A stretch of 64,000 nt of DNA from Sphingobacterium griseoflavum (GTDB lineage: Bacteria; Bacteroidota; Bacteroidia; Sphingobacteriales; Sphingobacteriaceae). The translations under genes were made by a program, and so were the position numbers. Positions 18,193 to 26,275 of the stretch are shown here, one piece after another. The notes beneath the pieces were generated by a model that saw only the letters and a list, made by a program, of their open reading frames with translations, was not told the origin of the DNA and ran no database searches. Every line of letters starts with the position of its first letter. Position 1 is the first letter of the stretch. The stretch spans positions 177,873 through 241,872 of the forward strand of contig NZ_BNAF01000009.1 in assembly GCF_014653155.1 (NCBI RefSeq), written 5' to 3'.

Positions 18193-19269
18193 TTATTTCT
18201 TAAAAAACGATAACACTTTTGCGCCCATTTCATTGGTTCCTAAAATCTTATCGGATTCCGTTTCCGCATTGGCGATATCGCCTGTTCTCCAACCGGCTTT
18301 AAGCGTTTCCGCGACTGCGGTTGTTACTGCCTTTGCTTCTTCCTGCAAGCCAAAAGCGATATCTAACATCAGGGCTACCGACAGAATCGATGCGAGTGGA
18401 TTCGCTTTGTTTTGTCCGGCAATATCGTGTGCCGAACCATGAATTGGTTCGAAGAAACCGGTGCCGTCACCAATAGATGCTGAGGCAAGCATGCCCATGG
18501 ATCCTGCTATCTGAGAAGCTTCATCCGTCAGGATGTCGCCAAATAGATTGGCCGTGAGCACAACATCAAACTTTTTAGGGTTTTTAACCAATTGCATAGC
18601 AGCGTTATCGATAAACATATGTTCCGTTTCTACATCCGGATATTCCTTTGCAATTTCCTGTACGACCTCCCTCCAAAGTCTTGATGTTTCCAAAACATTG
18701 GCTTTGTCTACAGAACACAGTCTTTTGTTGCGTGTCCGTGCGGCTTCAAAGGCCTTGCGCGTGATGCGCTCCACCTCATAGCGATGATAGTTCATCAAGT
18801 CGGAAGCGAATGTATGGTCTTCATTACGGCTTTTTTCGCCGAAATAAACGTCGCCAGTCAGTTCGCGAAAAAATAAAATATCTGTTCCACGTAGCACCTC
18901 TGGCTTTAAGCTTGATGCATCTAAAAGCTCGTCGAAAAGAAGAATAGGTCTTAGGTTCGCATAAAGGCCCAATTCTTTGCGGATTTTCAACAAGCCTTGT
19001 TCTGGTCTTACCTTTGCCGATGGATCATTGTCATATTTCGCATGCCCTATAGCGCCGAAAAGTATGGCATCCGAAGCCTTTGCTTTTTCTAAGGTTTCAT
19101 CAGGCAGTGGATTTCCGTTAGCCTCGATGGCAGTGTGCCCCATAATTGCTTCGTCGAAGCTAAATTCGTGGCCATAATGCTGTGCTACGGTCTCTAAAAC
19201 CTGCTTGCCCCAAGTGGTGACTTCCTGTCCAATGCCGTCGCCCGGTATTATTAAAATGTTTTTCTTCAT
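18193..19269 (-). CDS. leuB: 3-isopropylmalate dehydrogenase
   Basis: NAD-dependent oxidative decarboxylation of 3-isopropylmalate in leucine synthesis. Its 358 residues match the family. Visible signatures are IPGDGIGQEV at the N-terminus, RELTGDVYFGEKSR in the substrate region, DNAAMQLV, the metal-binding NLFGDILTDEAS, and the NAD loop GSAHDIAGQNKANP. It lies between leuA and a ModF-like ATPase gene. Gaps of 113 and 139 bases on its two sides hold no gene. Confidence 0.96.
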   Translation of the reverse strand: MKKNILIIPGDGIGQEVTTWGKQVLETVAQHYGHEFSFDEAIMGHTAIEANGNPLPDETLEKAKASDAILFGAIGHAKYDNDPSAKVRPEQGLLKIRKELGLYANLRPILLFDELLDASSLKPEVLRGTDILFFRELTGDVYFGEKSRNEDHTFASDLMNYHRYEVERITRKAFEAARTRNKRLCSVDKANVLETSRLWREVVQEIAKEYPDVETEHMFIDNAAMQLVKNPKKFDVVLTANLFGDILTDEASQIAGSMGMLASASIGDGTGFFEPIHGSAHDIAGQNKANPLASILSVALMLDIAFGLQEEAKAVTTAVAETLKAGWRTGDIANAETESDKILGTNEMGAKVLSFFKK

Positions 19270-19408
19270 CTTACTTAGCTTGAAAAGTAAAACGGCTTTG
19301 GCCTATTAGATGGGCACTTTGTCCGCTGTCCTACTTAACCTCTTTTATTAACTTTATGTCTATTTAATATTAATATCTACTTTGTCGCTGCCAGCCTAAA
19401 AAAAGACT

Positions 19409-20878
19409 TTATACTATACTGCTTTCCGGACTACATGTCCGGAAAATTACTTTGCCATCTTCAAGAACAAGTCTATTGTCTAGACAGCTGGGTAATTGAG
19501 ATTCGTAGTGACCTACGTAGATCAATGTCTTTCCATAGCCACTCAACTCATCCAAAACCGCATTGAAATGCGCGGTCTGTGATTTGTCTAGGCCTTGGCA
19601 GGGCTCATCCAAGATCAATAGCTGCGGGTTCTTGACAATCGTCCTTGCTAAAAGCGCTAGTCGCTGTTTGCCTAACGGTAGCGTGTGCAGCAACTTATCT
19701 TTATCTTCCAAAAGATCGAAAAAATCCAGCACCTGTTCCATTTGTTTTTTCTCTTCGTATTTGACCTGCACGAACCAGCCGATGCTATCATAAAATCCCG
19801 ATGCTACGGTGTGCCATACCGTAGCATTTTTGTCGAAGTACCAGTGTAGCTCGGGCGATATAATGCCAATTTTAGCTTTGATATCCCAGATACTTTCTCC
19901 TGTGCCCCGCTTTTTGCCGAATAGGAAGATGTCGTTGGCATATGCCTGTGGGTGATCTCCGTTCAATAGGCTGAGTAAAGTAGACTTTCCGGAGCCGTTG
20001 GGACCTTGCAGTAACCATTTCTCACCGGCGTGCACGCGCCAACTAACATTTTTCAAGACCTCTTTTTCTCCGTAACGTACAGAGACATCGCGTAATTCAA
20101 TCATCGTGTCGGTGTCGACATAAGGGGCCTGTTGCAAGAAGTATGGGAGAGGTTTCTGCCGCCTTTCCTCATCTTGGGCAATTTTAGACAAGTCTGTTAC
20201 GGACTGCAGCCGTCCCTGTTCGATTTGAGCAAAGCGGTTGATCGATGTCGGGATATCGCTGTCGTTCGTGATAAGGATGAGCTGTGTTCCCGCATGTGCG
20301 ATCTCATCCAATATCAGGTTGAGGTTTGTGCGCGAACGTCTATCTAACCCGGTGTAGGGCTCATCTAAAATAAGCAATTGGGGCCTGAGCCATAAGGCCT
20401 GTACCAACTGCAATTTCTTATGTTCTCCGCTTGAAAGTTCGATAAGCTGTGTTGCTCGACAGTTTTCAAAGCCCAAGGCTTTCAAAATAGGTTCTGCATC
20501 CTGCAGGTCAAGCTGTTGTTTTTGCCCAAAGTGCACAAGGTCGGCATAAACCGTAAGCGTGTCGTTTTGCTGCTGCTTATTATAGCGCTGTTGATAGTAA
20601 AAATTGCGGTCGCCCTCTAGGTTCGTAAATTGGTACCAGTTGGATACATAGTATGCTTTTGCTGGCATAGGGCTGTTCGGATCAAATTGAAAGATCACCT
20701 CGCCCGAAGCTTTTTCCTGCTTCACGATGGCTTTAGCCAAAGAAGATTTCCCTGATCCACTTTTTCCGGCAATGAGCCAGTGTTCGCCTGGGTAAATACG
20801 CCAGTTTAAATCGCATAGCACGGCAGTTCCGGCGTAATGCAGATCTAAGTGGGCGATATGGACGACAGGGTTCGGCAT
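19409..20878 (-). CDS. Tandem ABC ATPase, ModF/PhrA-like
   Basis: A 489-residue cytoplasmic protein with two fused ABC nucleotide-binding domains and no membrane segments. Domain 1 has Walker A GKSGSGKS (38-45), signature LSSGEHKKLQ and Walker B LLILDEP (168-174). Domain 2 has Walker A GPNGSGKST (292-300), a degenerate signature LPLGKQRLAL and Walker B LLILDEPCQGLD. Length and layout match E. coli ModF, whose own function is unclear. It is translationally coupled to leuD (TAATG overlap), so it is made together with the leucine enzymes although no link to leucine synthesis is known. No permease partner is nearby. A role in transport is therefore doubtful. Confidence 0.85.
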   Translation of the reverse strand: MPNPVVHIAHLDLHYAGTAVLCDLNWRIYPGEHWLIAGKSGSGKSSLAKAIVKQEKASGEVIFQFDPNSPMPAKAYYVSNWYQFTNLEGDRNFYYQQRYNKQQQNDTLTVYADLVHFGQKQQLDLQDAEPILKALGFENCRATQLIELSSGEHKKLQLVQALWLRPQLLILDEPYTGLDRRSRTNLNLILDEIAHAGTQLILITNDSDIPTSINRFAQIEQGRLQSVTDLSKIAQDEERRQKPLPYFLQQAPYVDTDTMIELRDVSVRYGEKEVLKNVSWRVHAGEKWLLQGPNGSGKSTLLSLLNGDHPQAYANDIFLFGKKRGTGESIWDIKAKIGIISPELHWYFDKNATVWHTVASGFYDSIGWFVQVKYEEKKQMEQVLDFFDLLEDKDKLLHTLPLGKQRLALLARTIVKNPQLLILDEPCQGLDKSQTAHFNAVLDELSGYGKTLIYVGHYESQLPSCLDNRLVLEDGKVIFRTCSPESSIV

Positions 20879-21462
20879 TATCTATTTTTCTCGAATTCCT
20901 CGATTTGACGCTTATGGCTTAAGATAAAATCGATATCATCGTAACCGTTAATCAAGCATGATTTTTTGTATGGATTGATCTCAAAAGAGTAGCTATCGCC
21001 AGTTTCATCGATTGTTACCGTTTGTGCTTCTAAATCGACACTTAATGAGCTAGTGGGGTTTGCAAAAACCACGCTGAAGATCTTTTGTAGAAACTCTTCG
21101 GGAACCTGAATGGGCAATACACCGTTATTAAGTGCGTTACCCTTAAAGATATCGGCAAAGAAAGAGCTGATCACCACGTCAAAACCATAATCTTGAATGG
21201 CCCAGGCCGCGTGTTCGCGACTTGATCCGCAGCCGAAATTTTTGCCAGCTACGAGAACCTTTCCCGAGAAAGTAGGGTTGTTCATCACAAAATCCACCTT
21301 CGGCTGGTTATCTGCATCGTATCGCCAGTCGCGGAATAAGTTATCCCCGAAACCATCCCTTGTTGTCGCCTTTAAAAAACGTGCAGGGATAATTTGATCG
21401 GTATCTATATTCTCAATTGGTAATGGAACCACTTGAGACGTTAATTTTTCAAATTTTTTCAT
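20878..21462 (-). CDS. leuD: 3-isopropylmalate dehydratase small subunit
   Basis: Small subunit of isopropylmalate isomerase, acting with LeuC. The start at 21462 ([14 protein letters not shown]) gives 194 residues. A longer start at 21507 would translate the T-rich repeat upstream into a hydrophobic run and is rejected. The swivel-domain motifs [15 protein letters not shown] and [13 protein letters not shown] are intact. It sits 114 bases after leuC, and its stop overlaps the ATG of the ATPase gene. Confidence 0.95.
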   Translation of the reverse strand: MKKFEKLTSQVVPLPIENIDTDQIIPARFLKATTRDGFGDNLFRDWRYDADNQPKVDFVMNNPTFSGKVLVAGKNFGCGSSREHAAWAIQDYGFDVVISSFFADIFKGNALNNGVLPIQVPEEFLQKIFSVVFANPTSSLSVDLEAQTVTIDETGDSYSFEINPYKKSCLINGYDDIDFILSHKRQIEEFEKNR

Positions 21463-21501
21463 TTTGAAAATTAAAAAGTAAAAATTTAAAAAGTAAAAAA
21501 A
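21463..21501 (-). repeat. T-rich near-heptad repeat in front of leuD
   Basis: Coding strand: TTTTTTTAC-TTTTTAAA-TTTTTAC-TTTTTAA, immediately before the leuD ATG. Slightly upstream an AAAGTAAAAAA stretch can pair with its first unit, making a weak hairpin. Confidence 0.6.
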
Positions 21502-21576
21502 GGCCAAGTACCGTATTTTTTACTTTCCTTCGGAAAAGATAACGTGAACGCATATGTTTGCGTTATCCTCCATCTT

Positions 21577-22974
21577 TTAAATCAATTGTCTGATATCAAC
21601 AATCTTACCTGTTACGGCCGCTGCTGCTGCTGTTAATGGGCTAGCCAGCATCGTGCGGGCATTGGGTCCTTGGCGTCCTTCAAAGTTTCTGTTTGATGTG
21701 GATACGCAATATTTTCCTGCCGGAATTTTGTCTTCGTTCATCCCCAAGCAGGCAGAACAGCCTGGCTCGCGCAAAGCAAAACCTGCTTGTTCAAATATTT
21801 TGTCAATTCCTTCTTCTTTAGCTTGTGCTTCTACCTGCTTTGAGCCAGGCACAATCCATACTTCTACATTTTCTGCTTTCTGTTTTCCTTGCACGAAAGC
21901 TGCAACCTCCCTGAGGTCCTCGATACGGGAATTGGTACAACTACCGATAAAAACATAGTCTACGGCTTTACCTATAACAGATTCACCATCTTGGAAACCC
22001 ATATAGTCAATAGCTTTCTGGTAAGAGGGGCGTTCGCTTTCAGGCTGTGAATTGGTGGTAGGAATATGTTCGGTGATACCGATTCCCATTCCCGGATTCG
22101 TTCCATAGGTGATCATCGGTTGGATATCTGCTGCGTCGAATTCAAGTACGGCATCAAATATCGCATCATCGTCGGAATACAGGGTTTTCCAGTATTGCAA
22201 TGCTTTGTCCCATTCTTCTCCTTTTGGTGCAAATTCGCGCCCTTCCACATAATCGAATGTAGTTTGATCGGGTGCAATAAGTCCACCTCGGGCGCCCATC
22301 TCAATGCTCATATTGCAGATCGTCATACGGCCCTCCATACTCAATGAACGGATAGCAGATCCTGCGTATTCAACAAAATACCCTGTACCTCCAGCAGCAG
22401 ATATTTTGGCGATAATATAGAGGATAATATCTTTTGCACCTACACCAGCTGCCAATTCGCCATTGACCTCGATTTTCATGGTTTTAGGTTTCTGCTGTAA
22501 CAGGCATTGCGTAGCAAAGACCTGTTCAACCTGCGATGTGCCAATACCGAAAGCAATCGCTCCAAAAGCACCATGCGTAGAGGTATGGCTATCACCACAT
22601 ACCATAGTTTTTCCCGGTTGTGTGATACCTAGTTCTGGGCCAATAACGTGCACAATACCTTGATAGGGATGTCCTAAACCGTATAACTCCACCCCAAATT
22701 CGGCGGTGTTTTTTGTCAGCATATCTACTTGGTAACGTGATAGCTCTTCTTTGATTGGCAGGTGCTGGTTCAACGTAGGAACGTTATGATCGGCAGTCGC
22801 AACCGTCTGCGATGGACGAAGTACCGGCAAGCCACGTTTACGTAGGCCGTCAAAAGCTTGCGGCGAGGTCACCTCATGAATAAGGTGTGTGTCGATGTAT
22901 AGGATGTCGGGGAAGCCCTCTTCACGCTTGACGACATGTGCATCCCAAATCTTCTCTACTAATGTTTTTCCCAT
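21577..22974 (-). CDS. leuC: 3-isopropylmalate dehydratase large subunit
   Basis: Large subunit of the isopropylmalate isomerase, a [4Fe-4S] enzyme of the aconitase family. The 465 residues are full length. Cluster cysteines lie in [13 protein letters not shown] and in the pair GCSACLGMN near residue 405. Other family signatures are [25 protein letters not shown] and [21 protein letters not shown] (given here in part). It is followed by leuD. The 292-base gap before it holds a palindromic repeat. Confidence 0.96.
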   Translation of the reverse strand: MGKTLVEKIWDAHVVKREEGFPDILYIDTHLIHEVTSPQAFDGLRKRGLPVLRPSQTVATADHNVPTLNQHLPIKEELSRYQVDMLTKNTAEFGVELYGLGHPYQGIVHVIGPELGITQPGKTMVCGDSHTSTHGAFGAIAFGIGTSQVEQVFATQCLLQQKPKTMKIEVNGELAAGVGAKDIILYIIAKISAAGGTGYFVEYAGSAIRSLSMEGRMTICNMSIEMGARGGLIAPDQTTFDYVEGREFAPKGEEWDKALQYWKTLYSDDDAIFDAVLEFDAADIQPMITYGTNPGMGIGITEHIPTTNSQPESERPSYQKAIDYMGFQDGESVIGKAVDYVFIGSCTNSRIEDLREVAAFVQGKQKAENVEVWIVPGSKQVEAQAKEEGIDKIFEQAGFALREPGCSACLGMNEDKIPAGKYCVSTSNRNFEGRQGPNARTMLASPLTAAAAAVTGKIVDIRQLI

Positions 22975-23116
22975 TTTCTCTTTCTCTATTAGCGCTGAAA
23001 AGTATGTGTATTCCGTCAGAAAGTAGTTTTTCTAAATCACTTGCTTGTCTCCTGATTCAGCTATTTCAGGAATACTGTTATGTGCAAGGAGCTGCTTGTG
23101 TGCTAGTAAAATATAT

Positions 23117-23205
23117 ACGTCATTGCGAGAAGGCAGAACGGTTGCGAAGCAATCTTACGTGATTTAAAATGCAGATTGCTTCATTATACTTCCTTGCAAT
23201 GACGT
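23117..23205. repeat. REP-like intergenic palindrome
   Basis: A nested inverted repeat: ACGTCATTGCGAG near the left end pairs with CTTGCAATGACGT at the right, and GAAGCAATCT pairs with AGATTGCTTC inside. The CGTCATTGCGAG/GAAGCAATC words are those of a dispersed repeat family seen in many bacterial genomes. It can form a long hairpin in the ilvC-leuC transcript. Confidence 0.75.
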
Positions 23206-23266
23206 GTTTTGCTAATTTCCATGCGGTTTTCAAACAGCCCTTTTTGACGGTCTAAATTACGAAAAA

Positions 23267-24748
23267 TTAAACAGTTTTAATGGTTTTCATTGCTGTCATG
23301 GCTTTGCGCAATTTCACCCCCACAATCTCTACAGGGTGGTTTCGCAAGATTTCGTTGACCTGTACCAATTGTACGTTATCGACTGATCCGTCTTTTCCTT
23401 CGTTGTAGTTTTTACCTACTAAGTCTGTATCTACCTTTTTCATGAAGTCTGCCAATAGGGGCTTACAGGCTTGGTCAAATAGGTAACAGCCGTATTCCGC
23501 TGTGTCCGAAATCACACGGTTCATCTCGAAAAGTTTCTTACGCGCAATGGTGTTGGCGATCAACGGCGTTTCATGCAACGATTCGTAGTAAGCAGATTCT
23601 GGTTTGATACCCGCTTCCACCATGGTTTCAAAAGCCAATTCTACGCCGGCTCTTACAAAAGCAACCATCAGCAGGTAGTTGTCAAAATATTCTTGCTCGC
23701 CAATTTTGACGTCTGCAGCGGGTGTTTTCTCAAAAGCCGTTTCACCTGTTTCTGCTCTCCATTTCAGCAAGTTCACATCTCCATTCGCCCAGTCTTCCAT
23801 CATGGTTTTACTGAATTCGCCCGACATGATGTCGTCTTGGTGTTTTTGGAACAATGGGCGCATAATATCTTTTAGTTCTTCCGAGATTTGAAAGGCTTTG
23901 ATCTTTGCCGGATTGGATAGGCGGTCAAGCATACCGCTTACGCCACCATGTTTTAAAGCTTCGGTGATAACCTCCACACCATATTGCACCAATTTCGATG
24001 CGTAGCCAGGGTCTATGCCTTTCTCTACCATTTTATCGAATGATAGGATGGAACCTGTCTGCAATAATCCACAAAGGATCGTTTGCTCACCCATTAGATC
24101 TGATTTTACTTCGGCGACGAAAGAAGATTTCAAAACTCCAGCATGGTGTCCGCCCGTTCCTACACAGTATGCTTTTGCGTAGGCCCATCCTTTCCCCTCT
24201 GGATCGTTTTCTGGGTGTACGGCGATTAATGTTGGCACACCAAATCCTCTCAGATATTCTGCACGAACTTCCGATCCTGGACACTTTGGTGCAACCATCA
24301 AAACCGTAATATCTTTACGGATTTGCATACCTTCTTCCACGATGTTAAATCCGTGCGAATAAGAAAGGGCTGCGCCTTGTTTCATCAGAGGCATCACAGC
24401 ATTGATCACTGCAGTATGTTGCTTGTCTGGCGTTAAATTGATCACAAGGTCTGCTGTTGGAATCAACTCATCATATGTTCCTACAGTAAAGTTGTTGTCC
24501 GTAGCATTCTTCCAAGAATCTCTTTTTTGGTCAATAGCTTCTTTACGTAATGCGTAGGAAATATCAAGACCGCTATCTCTGAGGTTTAAACCTTGGTTAA
24601 GGCCTTGCGCACCGGCACCTACAATTACGATTTTTTTACCTTTTAAAGCATTCACGCCATCTGCAAATTCGCTAGTTTCCATGAATTCTGCGTGGCTCAG
24701 CTGTTCTAGCTGTTCTCTAAGCGGTAATGTGTTGAAATAATTTGCCAT
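23267..24748 (-). CDS. ilvC: Ketol-acid reductoisomerase, class II (long form)
   Basis: Isomerises and reduces acetolactate or acetohydroxybutyrate in valine and isoleucine synthesis. At 493 residues it is the long class II enzyme, as in E. coli, with duplicated knotted helical domains. The Rossmann motif is [17 protein letters not shown] near 43-60. The metal and substrate acids appear in [15 protein letters not shown] and later in [21 protein letters not shown]. It lies between a DinB-like gene and leuC. Confidence 0.96.
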   Translation of the reverse strand: MANYFNTLPLREQLEQLSHAEFMETSEFADGVNALKGKKIVIVGAGAQGLNQGLNLRDSGLDISYALRKEAIDQKRDSWKNATDNNFTVGTYDELIPTADLVINLTPDKQHTAVINAVMPLMKQGAALSYSHGFNIVEEGMQIRKDITVLMVAPKCPGSEVRAEYLRGFGVPTLIAVHPENDPEGKGWAYAKAYCVGTGGHHAGVLKSSFVAEVKSDLMGEQTILCGLLQTGSILSFDKMVEKGIDPGYASKLVQYGVEVITEALKHGGVSGMLDRLSNPAKIKAFQISEELKDIMRPLFQKHQDDIMSGEFSKTMMEDWANGDVNLLKWRAETGETAFEKTPAADVKIGEQEYFDNYLLMVAFVRAGVELAFETMVEAGIKPESAYYESLHETPLIANTIARKKLFEMNRVISDTAEYGCYLFDQACKPLLADFMKKVDTDLVGKNYNEGKDGSVDNVQLVQVNEILRNHPVEIVGVKLRKAMTAMKTIKTV

Positions 24749-24784
24749 TGTTTTATTGTGTTTTCTTTTCTATTGAGTTGATTA

Positions 24785-25252
24785 TTATTTTTTTAGTGCA
24801 CGCTTTTGTGCAAGTGCATAACCGAAATGCAGATTGTCGTGCCCAACGGTGGTGATCAGGACCTCTTCAATAGTGTTGAGGCTAGATTTATACGTGGATG
24901 TTTCGAACGGGGTAATATTGTTGAAAATCCCCTTATCGTAATCGGCATAAATCTGCTGGATAGTCGATAACGCAAGGGCGCGTAAATCTGCAATTTCCTC
25001 TGGATCGACCGTATACGTCGGTTTAGTGCCTTTTGCGTAAGCAGATAAATATTGAATAGCGGACGTATCCGATTTGATCCCGGTACGCACATAACAAAGC
25101 GCTTGTGTGCTAACGACGATGTGGCCGAAGTTCCAGATAATATTATTGTTGAATCCTTCCGGAATGTGATTGAGCTCTTCTGCAGTAAGGCTATCAATCA
25201 GTTCAATGAACGCTTTGCGTGCATCGGTAATAAAATTAAAAACGTTATCCAT
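24785..25252 (-). CDS. DinB-superfamily metal-binding four-helix protein
   Basis: A 155-residue protein with the DinB four-helix layout and its three-histidine metal site: His44 in WNFGHIV, and His138 and His142 in VGHDNLHFGYAL. Members include thiol-dependent transferases and many proteins of unknown role. It is set between ilvN and ilvC, six bases from the ilvN stop, so it is surely co-transcribed with the BCAA genes. No enzymatic step of this pathway is missing that it would need to fill. It may have a detoxifying or thiol-related role, but nothing in the sequence shows this. Confidence 0.85.
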   Translation of the reverse strand: MDNVFNFITDARKAFIELIDSLTAEELNHIPEGFNNNIIWNFGHIVVSTQALCYVRTGIKSDTSAIQYLSAYAKGTKPTYTVDPEEIADLRALALSTIQQIYADYDKGIFNNITPFETSTYKSSLNTIEEVLITTVGHDNLHFGYALAQKRALKK

Positions 25253-25258
25253 ATTGCA

Positions 25259-25849
25259 TTACATGGTGAAGACCTTATCACCTTGATCTAAAAATTCATT
25301 TTCCACCATTTCTGGTGCGGGTTCTTCCCGTTCAAACTGTTTCAATTTCGAATGAAAGCCCGCGCTGTCTTTGATAATGGCGATGCGAGCGCCCCGCACA
25401 AACTCAATAAGTCTGTATTTGGTTAACTCTGCCGTTAGTTTATCGATTTCTTCGCGATGCCCCGCGGTTTCGAAAACGGTGTAATCGTTACGGATAACCA
25501 CGGCCGATGCGCCATACTCGCGCAACAACCGTTCTACCGGAGCTTTTTCTGCGATAACATCTGTTGGAACTTTATACAGAGCTTGTTCCTGCCAAATAAG
25601 CTCTTCGTCGGTATTGTAGTATGCCTTCAGCACCTCAACCTGCTTTTCAATCTGCCGACATAGTTTACGGACGACCTCTTCTGATTCGGTAATCAAAATA
25701 GTGAATCGATGGATGTTTTCTACCTCTGAAGGCGAGGTATTCAAGCTTTCAATGTTGATTTTCCTTCTGGAAAAAATACCGGAGATACGACCTATCATCC
25801 CGATAGAATTCTCCGTGTATAAGGTGATGGTATATTCTTGTTTTTCCAT
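25259..25849 (-). CDS. ilvN: Acetolactate synthase small (regulatory) subunit
   Basis: Regulatory subunit that gives valine feedback control to the IlvB catalytic subunit. The 196 residues carry an N-terminal ACT domain (YTITLYTENSIGMIGRISGI) and a second domain from about residue 85. It is normally the immediate neighbour of ilvB, but here the two are separated by 422 bases that hold a four-helix-bundle gene with flanking repeats. Confidence 0.93.
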   Translation of the reverse strand: MEKQEYTITLYTENSIGMIGRISGIFSRRKINIESLNTSPSEVENIHRFTILITESEEVVRKLCRQIEKQVEVLKAYYNTDEELIWQEQALYKVPTDVIAEKAPVERLLREYGASAVVIRNDYTVFETAGHREEIDKLTAELTKYRLIEFVRGARIAIIKDSAGFHSKLKQFEREEPAPEMVENEFLDQGDKVFTM

Positions 25850-25851
25850 TT

Positions 25852-25886
25852 CAAATTAAAAATTAAAAAGAGAAAAATTAAAAAAC
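25852..25886 (-). repeat. T-rich near-heptad repeat in front of ilvN; one flank of the four-helix element
   Basis: Coding strand: TTTTTTAA-TTTTTCTC-TTTTTAA-TTTTTAA, directly before ilvN. Its core CTTTTTAATTTTTA is repeated in inverted orientation at the other side of the four-helix gene (26246-26275). Confidence 0.6.
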
Positions 25887-25962
25887 TAATTGTTACTCTT
25901 TGTTTTGATAATGATTGTAGCGACTATCTTCGACAATTCGTCGGCTTCTCTCAATAAATTAT

Positions 25963-26244
25963 TTAGCTTTTCCTTTGTTCTTGCAGTATCGTATCTCGTA
26001 ATAAACAAATCCAATACTTGGTTTCATTTGCCGATTTCAGCGCAATAGTATAAAACTTAATAAAATCGTTTTTTGACGATCCAGCGTATCCCTCCACAAG
26101 ATTTGCTCCGATTGATGATGCACTTCTTATAAGTTGATCACTCATCGACGTGTACACTTTACTGTATTGTTGCCCGCTGGTAAAAAGTATGACTTGTTTT
26201 GCAAACTCATAAGCCCTGTGCTTGATGTCGATTGACGTCGCCAT
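25963..26244 (-). CDS. Four-helix-bundle (S23/IVS-type) protein, frameshifted near its end
   Basis: Small helical protein of the family first seen in 23S rRNA intervening sequences. The uninterrupted frame has 93 residues, with the family features AYEFAKQVILFT, SDQLIRSASSIGANLVEGYA, KNDFIKFYTIALKSANETKYWICLL (in part). The last helix is missing in this frame. It is present in the -1 frame just past residue 89: EKLNNLLREADELSKI and VATIIIKTKSNN, ending at a TAG at 25886. Joined, the product would be about 119 residues, the family norm. A one-base deletion in or after CAAGAACAAAGG explains this. There is no good slippery heptamer, so a disabled gene or a sequencing error is likelier than programmed frameshifting. 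Flanking inverted repeats suggest an inserted element. Confidence 0.82.
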   Translation of the reverse strand: MATSIDIKHRAYEFAKQVILFTSGQQYSKVYTSMSDQLIRSASSIGANLVEGYAGSSKNDFIKFYTIALKSANETKYWICLLRDTILQEQRKS

Positions 26245-26245
26245 A

Positions 26246-26275
26246 CTTTTTTACTTTTTAATTTTTACCTTTTAT
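26246..26275 (+). repeat. Inverted partner of the T-rich repeat, right flank of the four-helix gene
   Basis: On the plus strand this reads ACTTTTTTACTTTTTAATTTTTACC, opposite in orientation to the repeat at 25852-25886; the two share a 14-base core TAAAAATTAAAAAG. Together they bracket the four-helix gene. It starts right at that gene's ATG and ends at the 3' end of ilvB. Confidence 0.6.

Noticed and set aside
21463..21507. N-terminal extension of LeuD
   Set aside because: It is only the translated T-rich repeat.
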